37,748 nt of DNA. Origin: Pelagicoccus enzymogenes. Its GTDB lineage: Bacteria > Verrucomicrobiota > Verrucomicrobiia > Opitutales > Opitutaceae. The stretch is taken from NCBI RefSeq assembly GCF_014803405.1, contig NZ_JACYFG010000050.1, positions 1-37,748 on the forward strand. The letters are read 5' to 3'. Made by a program: the position numbers and the translations under genes. The notes beneath the pieces are model-generated. The model did not search any database. It worked only from the letters and a program-made list of their open reading frames with translations, and had not been told where the DNA came from. Numbering within the stretch: position 1 is the first letter of the stretch; each line of letters begins with the position of its first letter. This document shows positions 8,392 through 16,597 of the stretch, piece by piece.

Positions 8392-8901
8392 TTACGCTTC
8401 CGGCACGATGACCTTGTCGATTACGTGGATCACGCCATTGCTGGCCATGATGTCGGTAGCGACGACTTTTGCGCCGCCTACCATCACAGTCCCGCTGTTG
8501 ACAGCGATCTCAAGCTTGCTGCCGTTCGCGGTGTTTACCGACCCGGATGCAACGTCCTTGGCAAGCACCTTGGCGGGAACGACGTGGTGCGTTAGGATCG
8601 CCACGAGCTGGTCCTTGTTTTCTGGCTTCAGAAGAGACTCGAGCGTGCCCTCGGGTAGAGCTGCGAAGGCTTCGTCGGTAGGAGCGAAGACCGTGTAAGG
8701 TCCGTCGCCTTGCAGCACGTCGACGAGGTCGGCAGCCTTCACTGCTGCCACAAGGGTTGAGAAATTTTCAGCCGAAGCTGCGACTCCGACGAGGTCTTTA
8801 CTTGCTTTTTTGCTCTTGTAGCTGCCTGCGTTTGCAAAGCTCAGAGCGAGGGCGCTGGCGAGTGCGACGGCGATCAGTTTCAGTGGTGTCCTAAGTTTCA
8901 T
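8392..8901 (-). CDS. secreted fasciclin-domain protein
   Basis: A 169-residue protein with a signal peptide (M-K-L-R-T-P-L-K-L, then an A/L-rich core, cleavage near A-N-A-G at about 26) and a single fasciclin (FAS1) domain. FAS1 landmarks are present: F-S-T-L-V-A-A-V near residues 47-54, [13 protein letters not shown] near 67-79, the 'L-T-H-H-V-V-P-A' H-box near 103-110, and the closing [16 protein letters not shown]1 proteins are extracellular or periplasmic and mediate adhesion or matrix contacts. The start is supported by a strong ribosome site (GGAGAGG) 5 bases upstream. It is a single-gene unit with a hairpin terminator. The partner molecule is unknown. Confidence 0.93.
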   Translation of the reverse strand: MKLRTPLKLIAVALASALALSFANAGSYKSKKASKDLVGVAASAENFSTLVAAVKAADLVDVLQGDGPYTVFAPTDEAFAALPEGTLESLLKPENKDQLVAILTHHVVPAKVLAKDVASGSVNTANGSKLEIAVNSGTVMVGGAKVVATDIMASNGVIHVIDKVIVPEA

Positions 8902-9193
8902 GGTTTTCCTCTCCGTGATTTGTTTTCTCTAAAAATTCAGTGTGAACTCCCGTTGGCAGAGGGAACGATGTAGGAAATAGGGTGATTGAATAAAAAATGA
9001 AACAACAAAAAGTAACAGTGGATCAAGTATGAACAGGAATGATCGATGTAAGTCCGTTTCCTTGGAGCCAGGTTGAGGCATGGCAGGAATCGAAGTTGCA
9101 GTGAAGGCGAGACCGGGCGATGCACTCGTTCGAGGGGCCTGCCTGGGCTTTGGATAAAACAGGGACCAAGAAGTGAAGCCGACCTTAGGGCGC
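8902..9193. other. intergenic region upstream of fasciclin gene
   Basis: This stretch separates two minus-strand genes. It contains the fasciclin ribosome site at its left edge and an A/T-rich segment around 8975-9030 (with TTTTTTATTC on the minus strand), the likely promoter area. No convincing -35/-10 pair, gene or repeat was recognised. Confidence 0.4.
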
Positions 9194-9703
9194 TTATTTC
9201 TTCTCTGCGTTTTTTCCCGATTGGTCTTCGGGGCGTTCCATTTTGCCCATCTCGCAGGTTGCAGCTGCCGTCTCGCGACCGAGGAGGGGCGCTTTAGGCT
9301 TGGAATTGAGTTGGGAACGCAGGATCGCCTTGCCGGTATTGTGCACCACTTGAATCGCTCGGTCGTCCCAAACCTCGAGCATCAAGAAATCCTTTTGGTT
9401 GGTGACCTCGAGGGGAGGGAATCCGTGCTTCTCGAGCCATTTCTCCACGGGGGCGATGCCCTCGGGAACGGAAGCGCGAGCGGTGAATATTTTTATGGTG
9501 TACCCATCGCGCAACCAATTGAGCACTCGCTCCTTCATCAAGGGGATTGGCTTGCCGATGTGATCAATGCCTTTCCATTTGTGGTACTCGGCCAAGGTGC
9601 CATCGAGATCGACACCGATCCACTCCCTGCTTTGCGGTTCTTCCGCCTTGTCGGGAGCTGCGGATTCTGGAGTTGTTTTTCGGTTCCTGAGCCAATTCAG
9701 CAT
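9194..9703 (-). CDS. HAD-superfamily phosphatase-like protein
   Basis: A 169-residue cytosolic protein with haloacid-dehalogenase motifs. Motif I is G-V-D-L-D-G-T-L, with the nucleophile and acid/base aspartates near residues 31 and 33. Motif II is I-F-T-A-R-A-S near 72-78. The Lys motif is likely in N-Q-K-D near 104-107. Motif IV is V-W-D-D-R-A near 113-118. The small or absent cap resembles HAD proteins that act on phosphorylated small molecules or polynucleotide ends, but the substrate cannot be inferred. The ATG at 9703 is preferred over a TTG 15 bases upstream. The last about 30 residues are polar and probably disordered. It is not obviously linked to its neighbours; gaps of 291 and 219 bases flank it. 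Confidence 0.75.
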   Translation of the reverse strand: MLNWLRNRKTTPESAAPDKAEEPQSREWIGVDLDGTLAEYHKWKGIDHIGKPIPLMKERVLNWLRDGYTIKIFTARASVPEGIAPVEKWLEKHGFPPLEVTNQKDFLMLEVWDDRAIQVVHNTGKAILRSQLNSKPKAPLLGRETAAATCEMGKMERPEDQSGKNAEKK

Positions 9704-9922
9704 TGGAGCCGATCCCAAGCGTATCGAGGACGGGGAGCAATCAAGAAAGCGAAGGTGTTTCGAATCGCGGATTGTCTGCGCGTGGACTTGCTTAGCATTG
9801 TAGCTGTATCCGTTGCCTAAGCGGTCAAAGGCGAGAGTTTGATGGAGGGAAGGGAAGAACTTTGCTGTATTGTTGCCGGCTGTGGCGGGCTTTGAAAGCT
9901 GGTTTAGAAAGAGTGGAGTCCT

Positions 9923-12900
9923 TCAGAAGGGAAGGCTCGATGTTGCCTGTCCGTTTGGGGTGGATACGGTTATTCGGTAGAAGGTTGGGGATGGAGGCGG
10001 TTGGAGGGTGAGCTCGTAGCGCGTTAGATCGCCAAGGTCCTTAGTCGTAGCGTTCTCGATCGATAGGGGTTCCCAGTCCTGGAGATTTTGACTGCTTTCG
10101 AGGATCCAGCTCGCGTCGCTAAGTTCTTTCGCGATTGGGAAGCTAATGGTGTGGGTAGGGGCTTCGGGAAGGTGGTTCGTCAGCTGAGATGAAAAAGGCG
10201 ACTCGCTTGGAAATAGGGGATGGGTTCCGAAGACGTATTCGGCCAGATTCGAAAGGCCATCTTGGTCGGGGTCGGCGGTGAGGCCTGGATCGGCTGAGAG
10301 TTGTTGGAATGAATCGGATGGCGGGGCTGCTGCCGAGCCGAGGAAGTGCTCTGCCCACTTTTGGTAAGTGTCGAGAATAAGCGGTTTTAGGCTGAGGATG
10401 GCATTGTTTTCTGAATACGAGAGGCTTGCGTCGAGGGTACGGGACGGATGCTGGCGTGCGTGTTTGGCAAGGTCTTCGATAGGCAGGCCTTGCGCGGCCT
10501 GGACGGGCAAGACTCGTGAGAAGGTTCCAGTGATGGCGGAAGCTTGCAGGACTGTGTGTTGTCTATCGGAGGTGAGCGGTTCTGTAACTTGCGCGACGAG
10601 GGAACCGGAAAGGTTCGCGTTGCCGGAAATGGTGAGCTGGTCTGCGGAGCCTTCTGTTCCTATCTGCGCCGTAACGCTGCCGCAGCTGCTTTGCTGGAAT
10701 TGCCCGTCGAGGGTAGTGGTGCCGATGTTTTCGGCGAGCTCGGAAAGAATGAGCGTGCCGCTGTTGTTAAGGGTGTTTTCGGACCCGATTATGTATTCTC
10801 CGACCGAATACAGAAAGCCGCTAGCTTCGTTGTTGAGCTGATTGGTTCCGGTTCCGAGCTGGATTTTTCCGTAGATGCGTCCGTGGTTTTCGATCGTGGT
10901 ATTAATCGAATTCGCGATGATGCCTATTTCGCTGGCGGATGAAATGTCACCGTGATTGGTGAGGATCGCGTTTTGGGCTTGGGAAAGGATCACGCCGGCG
11001 TTGGGGCCTGTCCAGCCGGAGATGCTTCCGGAAGTAATTTGCACGGTGATGGTCGTTGCGCTGTCGGCAACGATGCCCGTGGCATTGGTGCCGGTGGCAG
11101 AAACGTCGCCGTTTTGGATTATGGATACGCCTGCTTGCTCGGAACTAGCGAAGATACCTGTTGAATTATTTCCGATGCCAGTGATTTTGCCGGTGGATAC
11201 GATGGAAACGGAGTCGCGAGCGACAGCGTAGATGCCCTGTTGGTTGCCGGCGGCGATTTCGCCGCTTTTGATGAGAATGGAGCCGCCCTCGGCAGTGGCA
11301 CGGATACCGCCTTGCTCGCCTGCTAGGTAGGTGGTCGAGGTGTCGATGTCGACGGTGCCGGCGGTGGAGAAGCCGATTACAGCGCCGAAGTCGGAGTTGA
11401 TGGGAGCGCTTTGCTTGATGGTGACGTCACCCTGTGCATTCCCTTCGATACCGACTCCTGGGCGCGTTTGTCCGGTAGTGGAAATTTCGGCACGGGAGTT
11501 GATGTCGACGTTGCTGCCGGAGCTTTTTGCGTAGATGGCGAAATCGCCGTCGATGAGGGTGATGGAATCTTGGGCGGAAATGGTGATCTCTCCACTGGCG
11601 GTAGCGTGCACGGCGTCGGAGCCGGAGGCCGAGATTTCACCGGAGGTAATGGCGATGCTACCTCCCGTATTTTCGGCGATGATGGCACCTGTTTCTCCGG
11701 TGAGCTTGGCTTGAGTGGTGTCGACAACGATATCGCCGCCGCTGGCCTCGAAGAGCAGGTTGGGGCCGGATGAAGCGTAGGCTCCTTCCAGCTTGGCGGC
11801 GATCCCGTTGGGAGCCGCTGCGTAGAAGTTGAGCATAGAGCCTTTGTGGCCTATGGCGTCGTAGGCGCCTTTTGTAGTGAAACTGACACTACCGAATTCG
11901 GAAGTAGCGTAGATGTTAGCGGTGGTGCCTTGGGCTGGGCCGACGCTGCTGGTCATCTCTCCGTCTATGTTGAAATCGATGTTGCCCGGGGCGGAGGCGA
12001 GCAGGGTGCTTTGGATGGAGGAGCTGAGGTGGGGGCTGTTTTCGGTGGCGTGGATGGATACATCGCCGCTAGGAGCGTCGGCGATGAGGGCATGGGTTCC
12101 GGTGGCGGTAATGTCGCCGGTAAGGGTCGCGTTGCCTTCGACGGTGAGGGAGCCGCCCGCTTCGACGTTGACGGTTGCCAAGGTGGCGTCTCCGCGTACG
12201 GCGAGCGGGGCGTAGAGGTCAAGCTGGCCTCGTGAGTCGAGGGAGCCGACTTGGACGTTGCCGGTTTCGAGGGCGACGAATTCGCCGGCGGGGATGGTTG
12301 CTGCGGCGTCGGCTCGATTGGGCGGTAGGTCCCAGCGGGCTCCGATGGAGTCGTACCAATTGCTGCGTCCGGATGCGACGCTTTGCCAAGAGGAGGTTTC
12401 GAGGTCGTTGTCGAAGGTGTATTTGTTGCCGGAGGGGGGAACTTGAGGTTCGCCGATAGTGGCGAGGCAGTAGGCTGACTTCGATTCGTTGTTGTCGATG
12501 TAGCCGACGGAGAAGAGGAGGCGATCGTCGGCAGTCCACCAATTTTGGCCGTTGCCGTCCTCGCTGCCGGAAAAACCGGCGTCGAGCGGAGGGAGGTAGA
12601 GCGTGCCGGCGGGACCGTAGTCATGTCCGTCGGCGACGAAGTTTGCGCGTTGGAAAGCGTATTGGCCGAGGCTGCGGGTGATGACTTCGGTGAAGGCTCC
12701 TTCGTCGTCTTGAGCGTAGATGGAGGCAGCGACGCTTTTGCGGTCGTCCTTGATCACCACGTAGAGGGCGATGCGGCCGGAAGCGGAAAGGCTGAGTTCC
12801 TGCAATTCGAGGCTAGGGACGGCGATGTCCTCGGGCAGGGGCAGCATTGAGTGGAAGTAGCCGATGAGGTGGGTGTCGGTTCCGTCCCATTTAAAGAAAC

Positions 12901-13999
12901 CGATGTCTCCGTAGGGTGGTTCTTGCACGTTCCACCTGACCTCGGCCGCAAAGTAGACGTTGCCCGCTGCATCGAGAAGCGGCGTCATGCTGTGGGTACC
13001 GGAGCCGGCGGTGAGCGCTCCAAGGTTGAGTTCGCCAGCGTTCGCGGTTTCCAGAGGAGCGAAGTCTACGGCTATGAGCTCGGGGACTTGGTCGGGGTGC
13101 TGGAACCAGATTGAGTTGGCGGAGCCGGAGCCTCGCGAGTCGGGGGCGTCTACGACGGCGCGGAAGGCGAGCTGTCCGATGTCGTTGCAGCCAAGGTGGA
13201 TGTTTCCGGAGAGGTCGCGGAAGGTGCCGCCGCTGGGCAGGCGAGGCGTATCTGGGTAGCTGCCGCTGTCGCGCACGATCATCTGCAGGTTTCCCGCCCC
13301 GTCTTCGGTGAAGAGGGCGTGGTCGTTGAGAAAGTCGATCGATTCGCCTTCGAAGCGGGCGGTGAAGAATATTTGCCCGGACGGAGTGTGGGCGATGTTG
13401 CTGAAGCTGCGGAAGGTGACGCCCTCGAGGCCGGGGACGGCGCCGCGGTAGAGGGGGAAGCTTTGCTCGTTTCCCTCTGGCGTTATCTTGGCGAGGTTTG
13501 CGTAGGAGATGCCTTCGACATTGTGGATGATGGAGGTGCCATTGAAGGCAGCAGTCTCGAGACCGGCGCTTTCCTTGAGGCGAGCGAGCGTTCCCCCGGA
13601 GAGTTTGAAGACGGAGCCGACCTGGGGATCTTCCGCTGAGTATTTGCCTTGGAAGATGATGTCGCCTGCGTCGGTCGGGTAGAAGGGCTCGTAAGTGAGC
13701 GGCTCGAGTCCCTGCAGGTCGTCGCGCAGGAGGACTTGGGCGGAGTTGGGGCCGGTGAGTTCGACGAGCATGCTGCCGGCTACAGGGAGGTCGCCGGAGT
13801 CGTCGAAGAATCCAGCTTTCGTGTAGAAGGTGCCGTTGCGGTTGGCTTTTGGGTAGCTGTAGCCGGTGATTTCGGCGGGGCCGGCTCCGCTCACCGCCGC
13901 GTCCTCAGTAAGGAGTATCTGGACGTTCACTTGAGCCTGAACCTGCGGGAGGAGGAAGCTGGCGAGGAAAGCGGAGAGGAGCGTTGTGCGGCGTTTCAT
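9923..13999 (-). CDS. giant secreted beta-helix (adhesin-like) protein
   Basis: A 1358-residue exported protein with signal peptide M-K-R-R-T-T-L-L followed by a hydrophobic core ending V-Q-A-Q near residue 23. Residues about 25-530 form a beta-rich segment with recurring 'G-x-x-x-F-x-A/T', 'A-L-F-T-E-D-G' and 'I-W-F-Q-H-P' units, like the tandem-repeat propeller domains of planctomycete/verrucomicrobial surface proteins. Residues about 560-1190 carry many short repeats rich in G, S, T, I and N ('G-S-I-A-I-T-S-G-E-I-S-A-S-G', 'N-H-G-D-I', 'L-N-N-S-G-T-L'), typical of a right-handed beta-helix passenger. Near 1243 is a calcium-binding-like D-P-D-Q-D-G-L-S-N followed by L-A-E-Y-V-F-G. The last 70 residues form the 'W-I-L-E-S-S-Q-N-L-Q-D-W' domain ending in Y-R-I-T. 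No C-terminal autotransporter barrel is visible. Surface adhesion or matrix function is inferred. Confidence 0.7.
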   Translation of the reverse strand: MKRRTTLLSAFLASFLLPQVQAQVNVQILLTEDAAVSGAGPAEITGYSYPKANRNGTFYTKAGFFDDSGDLPVAGSMLVELTGPNSAQVLLRDDLQGLEPLTYEPFYPTDAGDIIFQGKYSAEDPQVGSVFKLSGGTLARLKESAGLETAAFNGTSIIHNVEGISYANLAKITPEGNEQSFPLYRGAVPGLEGVTFRSFSNIAHTPSGQIFFTARFEGESIDFLNDHALFTEDGAGNLQMIVRDSGSYPDTPRLPSGGTFRDLSGNIHLGCNDIGQLAFRAVVDAPDSRGSGSANSIWFQHPDQVPELIAVDFAPLETANAGELNLGALTAGSGTHSMTPLLDAAGNVYFAAEVRWNVQEPPYGDIGFFKWDGTDTHLIGYFHSMLPLPEDIAVPSLELQELSLSASGRIALYVVIKDDRKSVAASIYAQDDEGAFTEVITRSLGQYAFQRANFVADGHDYGPAGTLYLPPLDAGFSGSEDGNGQNWWTADDRLLFSVGYIDNNESKSAYCLATIGEPQVPPSGNKYTFDNDLETSSWQSVASGRSNWYDSIGARWDLPPNRADAAATIPAGEFVALETGNVQVGSLDSRGQLDLYAPLAVRGDATLATVNVEAGGSLTVEGNATLTGDITATGTHALIADAPSGDVSIHATENSPHLSSSIQSTLLASAPGNIDFNIDGEMTSSVGPAQGTTANIYATSEFGSVSFTTKGAYDAIGHKGSMLNFYAAAPNGIAAKLEGAYASSGPNLLFEASGGDIVVDTTQAKLTGETGAIIAENTGGSIAITSGEISASGSDAVHATASGEITISAQDSITLIDGDFAIYAKSSGSNVDINSRAEISTTGQTRPGVGIEGNAQGDVTIKQSAPINSDFGAVIGFSTAGTVDIDTSTTYLAGEQGGIRATAEGGSILIKSGEIAAGNQQGIYAVARDSVSIVSTGKITGIGNNSTGIFASSEQAGVSIIQNGDVSATGTNATGIVADSATTITVQITSGSISGWTGPNAGVILSQAQNAILTNHGDISSASEIGIIANSINTTIENHGRIYGKIQLGTGTNQLNNEASGFLYSVGEYIIGSENTLNNSGTLILSELAENIGTTTLDGQFQQSSCGSVTAQIGTEGSADQLTISGNANLSGSLVAQVTEPLTSDRQHTVLQASAITGTFSRVLPVQAAQGLPIEDLAKHARQHPSRTLDASLSYSENNAILSLKPLILDTYQKWAEHFLGSAAAPPSDSFQQLSADPGLTADPDQDGLSNLAEYVFGTHPLFPSESPFSSQLTNHLPEAPTHTISFPIAKELSDASWILESSQNLQDWEPLSIENATTKDLGDLTRYELTLQPPPSPTFYRITVSTPNGQATSSLPF

Positions 14000-14163
14000 G
14001 GCGTAGCGAGCGGGTACGTAGGAGGAGGGGCAAGGTCCGAGACGACTTCGCTAACCTAAGGAGTCGGAACTTTGCGGCAAGGCTCGATATTCCCGTCAAT
14101 GACTGCAAATAGGCTTTGCCCTGAGGTCTTGGTAGCCTCGCTGGGATCGCTTCTGAGCGGGTC

Positions 14164-14697
14164 TCAAGCGATGGCAGATAGCTCTGTAAGAACTATTTGG
14201 ATACGTTGATCTAGGGGGCCGTGGAGCTCGACGGGCTGGATTTCGTATCTTTTGAGCATTGCTTGGAAGCAGTTGTGAAGCTTGCTGCGTTCCTCTGGGC
14301 CGACGCGTTGGCCGGGGTCGTCCTCCCAGGGGATGTCGGGCATGCAGAAGAAATAGCGCGTGTAGTCTCGCTTCAGGAAACGTTCGTCTACCCAGGGAAT
14401 GTGCGTGTCGAAGTAGTGCTCCGCGTAAAGGATGGAGGAGAGCAGGTTGGTGTCGTGCAGGACGAAGCGCTTGGCCTCAGCGGCCGCTTCGTCTTCGCCT
14501 TTCAATTGGCCTCGGGCAATGGGATCGAGGTCGCGGGCCTCCAGGGGGCGTTGGACGAGGTCGACGTATTCGCGCACGTATTCGGCGGAAAACGGTTCCC
14601 CGAGTTCCTCGGCGATCGCCCGAATGAGGGAAGTCTTGCCGGTGCATTCCGCTCCGGTGAAAACGATGCGCGCGGGAGATTTGGACTCAGCGTTCAC
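14164..14697 (-). CDS. NadR-type nicotinamide riboside kinase
   Basis: A 177-residue P-loop kinase matching the C-terminal kinase domain of NadR: G-A-E-C-T-G-K-T-S-L (Walker A) near residues 15-24, A-E-Y-V-R-E-Y-V near 38-45, D-T-N near 77-79, and M-P-D-I-P-W-E-D-D-P-G-Q-R, which corresponds to the 'W-x-x-D-x-x-R' lid of NadR. It would phosphorylate nicotinamide riboside to NMN, trapping it after import. The start is a GTG lying inside the end of pnuC (11-base overlap), with AAAGGAAAT about 11 bases upstream. The open frame extends upstream into pnuC in another reading frame, but that part is proline/serine-rich shadow sequence. Coupling to pnuC supports the substrate. A thiamin or other vitamin kinase is a less likely alternative. 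Confidence 0.82.
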   Translation of the reverse strand: MNAESKSPARIVFTGAECTGKTSLIRAIAEELGEPFSAEYVREYVDLVQRPLEARDLDPIARGQLKGEDEAAAEAKRFVLHDTNLLSSILYAEHYFDTHIPWVDERFLKRDYTRYFFCMPDIPWEDDPGQRVGPEERSKLHNCFQAMLKRYEIQPVELHGPLDQRIQIVLTELSAIA

Positions 14698-15298
14698 GGG
14701 CTGCGATTTCCTTTCTCCAGCTGGTGTAGCCCAGCACCGCCAGAGCGGTGAAAACGAGGAACATGGCGACCGCGACCCAATAGCCTTGGCTGCCCCAGAG
14801 CGCAACGAAGGCGAGGTCGGCGACAATCCAGGCCAGCCAGTTTTCGATGTACTTGCGGCTGAGCATCCATTGGGCGAGGAAGGAGAGGGTGGTGGCGAAG
14901 GCATCGAGGTAGGGGGAGGCCCCTTCGGTGTAGCGCGAAAGCAGGACGCCGATCGCGAGCGTGCCGCCCAGTCCGATCGCGATGGCGCAGGCCAGCGGAG
15001 CGCCCCTTAGGCGACTGATGCGCAATTCGCTTGCCGCCCTTTGCCCTGCTTGGCTCGTGGCCCGGCTCCATTGCCGCCAGCCGTAGAGCGAGATGGGGAT
15101 GAAGCAGGCGTTCAAGGCCATGGCGGCGTAGAGTCCGGCGGAAAAGCTGAGGTAGGCGTACAGCCCGTAGCAAAGGACGTAGAAGGGCCAGGCCAGGACC
15201 TTTTCCTTGATGCTCAGGTAGACGCCGGCGAGGCCGGTTGCGGTGCCAAGCCATTCCACGAGAGAGGTTTGCTGGATTTGTTCGATGAAAAGGTCCAT
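14687..15298 (-). CDS. pnuC: PnuC-family nicotinamide riboside transporter
   Basis: A 203-residue inner-membrane protein with about seven hydrophobic helices. PnuC signatures visible are E-W-L-G-T-A-T-G-L-A-G-V-Y-L-S near the N-terminus, 'W-P-F-Y-V-L-C-Y-G-L-Y' in the second helix, a 'Y-G-W-R-Q-W' turn after the third, 'R-K-Y-I-E-N-W-L-A-W' in the C-terminal half, and a terminal Y-T-S-W-R-K-E. PnuC proteins move nicotinamide riboside (or, in the PnuT branch, thiamin) by facilitated diffusion, driven by intracellular phosphorylation. The ATG at 15298 begins M-D-L-F-I-E-Q and is preferred over a TTG 24 bases upstream. The kinase gene overlaps its 3' end. It is divergent from the PepSY/TonB receptor operon; no riboswitch was seen in its own leader, so nicotinamide riboside is favoured over thiamin. 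Confidence 0.88.
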   Translation of the reverse strand: MDLFIEQIQQTSLVEWLGTATGLAGVYLSIKEKVLAWPFYVLCYGLYAYLSFSAGLYAAMALNACFIPISLYGWRQWSRATSQAGQRAASELRISRLRGAPLACAIAIGLGGTLAIGVLLSRYTEGASPYLDAFATTLSFLAQWMLSRKYIENWLAWIVADLAFVALWGSQGYWVAVAMFLVFTALAVLGYTSWRKEIAARER

Positions 15299-15426
15299 TG
15301 GGAGCCTAGCTTTCAAAACCAAGTTCGGGCGGCCTGTCGATACTTGCTGCGCTCTGAAAGAGGGCCGCTCGACCCTGTGGCCCGTATGGAAGGGATGCTT
15401 CGGAAAGCTGCGGGTTTCAGTTTCTG

Positions 15427-15443
15427 TTGAAAACGAGTCTCAA
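15427..15443. promoter_or_regulatory. possible Fur-like box, upstream copy
   Basis: TTGAAAACGAGTCTCAA is an imperfect inverted repeat resembling the 7-1-7 Fur box. It lies between the divergent pnuC and PepSY genes. Only four of seven half-site pairs are kept, so this is a weak call supported mainly by the iron-type genes downstream. Confidence 0.3.
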
Positions 15444-15451
15444 GAACAGGC

Positions 15452-16597
15452 TTGACCTCCTTATGGCTTGGCCTATCGCTAACGCACTTGCGACTCATTC
15501 TCATAAAAATCCATTTATATCTCGGGCTGGTTGGCGGCGCTCTTTTGAGCGTGGTAGCGATCACGGGAGCGCTCTATGCCTATGAGCCTCAATTGAGGCA
15601 GTGGTGGAGCGAGGAGGTGGAGGCGTGGGAACCTGCTACGGCGCTCGGCCCTCGCGAGTTGAGCGAGACGATTCGTTCTTGGGGATGGGAAGGCGAGGCC
15701 ACGGCCTTTCGATGGCCGGAGAGCGCCAAGGCGCCGGTGTGGGTTATTTGGCGAGAGGAATCGGGCGCCCGGCAGGACTTCATGTTGGACGCGCTCACGG
15801 GGCGGCGTTTGCCTCGAGCGGAGCAGGCCCGAGCGTTTTTCCACGGCGTTCTGTCCATTCATCGAACTCTCACGCTAGGCGAGGCTGGTACGAAGATCGT
15901 GGGAGCATCCGCCGCGTCGTTGCTTGTGCTGACCTTGAGCGGATTGTTTATCGCGGTGCGTCGTTGGCGTGACGCGAAGCGAGTTTGGATACCCGCGAAG
16001 AGCGAGGCTCGCGCTAAGGCGCCGCGAGTGCGGTGGCGCTTTCTGCATCGCATGGTGGGAGCGTGGGCGACGCCTTGGCTTTTGCTGATGCCCTTGACGG
16101 GAATGGTTTGGAGCTTCGACGCCTATGCGGACTTTTTGAAGCGTCTGGGTGGGCCGAGCCGATTCCCGAGCTATCCGAGCCTGTCGTCGAGTGTCGGGGC
16201 GGAGAGCGTGGCCTGGGACGAAATTTGGCAGCGTTGCTTGGAGAAGGTGCCAAGCCAGACGACGATGCGACTTATGATGCCGACGAAGCCCGGGCAACCG
16301 GTCCGCTTCGAATGGAGTCCGGAGGACGTTGCTTCCTTTGCCATGCGGTCGAAGCTTTTCTTGGATCCAGCATCTGGATACGTGCTTGATGAGCACCCGT
16401 GGGAGGAATTCAGCTCAGGAGAGCAGCTGGTGCGCTGGGCGTATCCGCTGCACACGGGACGCATCGCTGGAGTGGCGGGGCAGACTGTGGCCTTTTTCGG
16501 ATCACTCACGATGCCCTTTTTCTTCGGGACGGGGCTCTACCTCTACTTAGCCCGGAAGCGAAAAGCCCGAGCGGCGAAAATTTTAAACTACGAATAA
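15452..16597 (+). CDS. PepSY-associated TM protein, iron-uptake type
   Basis: A 381-residue inner-membrane protein of the PepSY-TM family. The first helix (L-I-K-I-H-L-Y-L-G-L-V-G-G, then T-G-A-L-Y-A-Y-E-P) is the family's N-terminal signature. Further helices lie near 145-170 (L-V-L-T-L-S-G-L-F), 195-220 (H-R-M-V-G-A-W, T-G-M-V-W) and at the end (Y-P-L-H-T-G-R-I-A-G, then F-G-T-G-L-Y-L-Y-L-A-R-K-R). Members are encoded with TonB-dependent siderophore receptors, and some act as siderophore or flavin-linked reductases. The start is uncertain: a TTG at 15452 is used, with another TTG at 15488; there is no in-frame ATG ahead of helix 1. Its TAA overlaps the ATG of the receptor gene (TAATG), which indicates translational coupling. 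Confidence 0.88.
   Translation: MTSLWLGLSLTHLRLILIKIHLYLGLVGGALLSVVAITGALYAYEPQLRQWWSEEVEAWEPATALGPRELSETIRSWGWEGEATAFRWPESAKAPVWVIWREESGARQDFMLDALTGRRLPRAEQARAFFHGVLSIHRTLTLGEAGTKIVGASAASLLVLTLSGLFIAVRRWRDAKRVWIPAKSEARAKAPRVRWRFLHRMVGAWATPWLLLMPLTGMVWSFDAYADFLKRLGGPSRFPSYPSLSSSVGAESVAWDEIWQRCLEKVPSQTTMRLMMPTKPGQPVRFEWSPEDVASFAMRSKLFLDPASGYVLDEHPWEEFSSGEQLVRWAYPLHTGRIAGVAGQTVAFFGSLTMPFFFGTGLYLYLARKRKARAAKILNYE
15488..15504. promoter_or_regulatory. possible Fur box near PepSY gene start
   Basis: TTGCGACTCATTCTCAT matches the common bacterial Fur-box half CATTCTCA, with five of seven mirrored positions (TGCGACT against TGAGAAT). It falls at the extreme 5' end of the PepSY frame, which makes the true translation start and the operator function both uncertain. 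Confidence 0.4.

Noticed and set aside
10544-13639. Several plus-strand frames opposite the giant secreted protein
   Set aside because: All are shadows of the repeat-rich minus-strand gene. Their repetitive look comes from the beta-helix repeats.
13840-13999. Beta-helix protein as an autotransporter
   Set aside because: The C-terminal 300 residues show no membrane beta-barrel pattern and no terminal Phe motif typical of such barrels, so only the passenger-like nature is claimed.
14698-14904. Upstream extension of the NadR-type kinase frame
   Set aside because: It is a P/S-rich shadow of pnuC; the kinase domain begins right after the GTG at 14697.
15299-15451. Riboswitch in front of pnuC
   Set aside because: The leader on the minus strand was read for CUGAGA, ACCUGAUC and other recognisable aptamer cores; none was found.
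16399-16596. Upstream extension of the siderophore receptor frame
   Set aside because: It overlaps the end of the PepSY gene in another frame, and the signal peptide begins at the coupled ATG.
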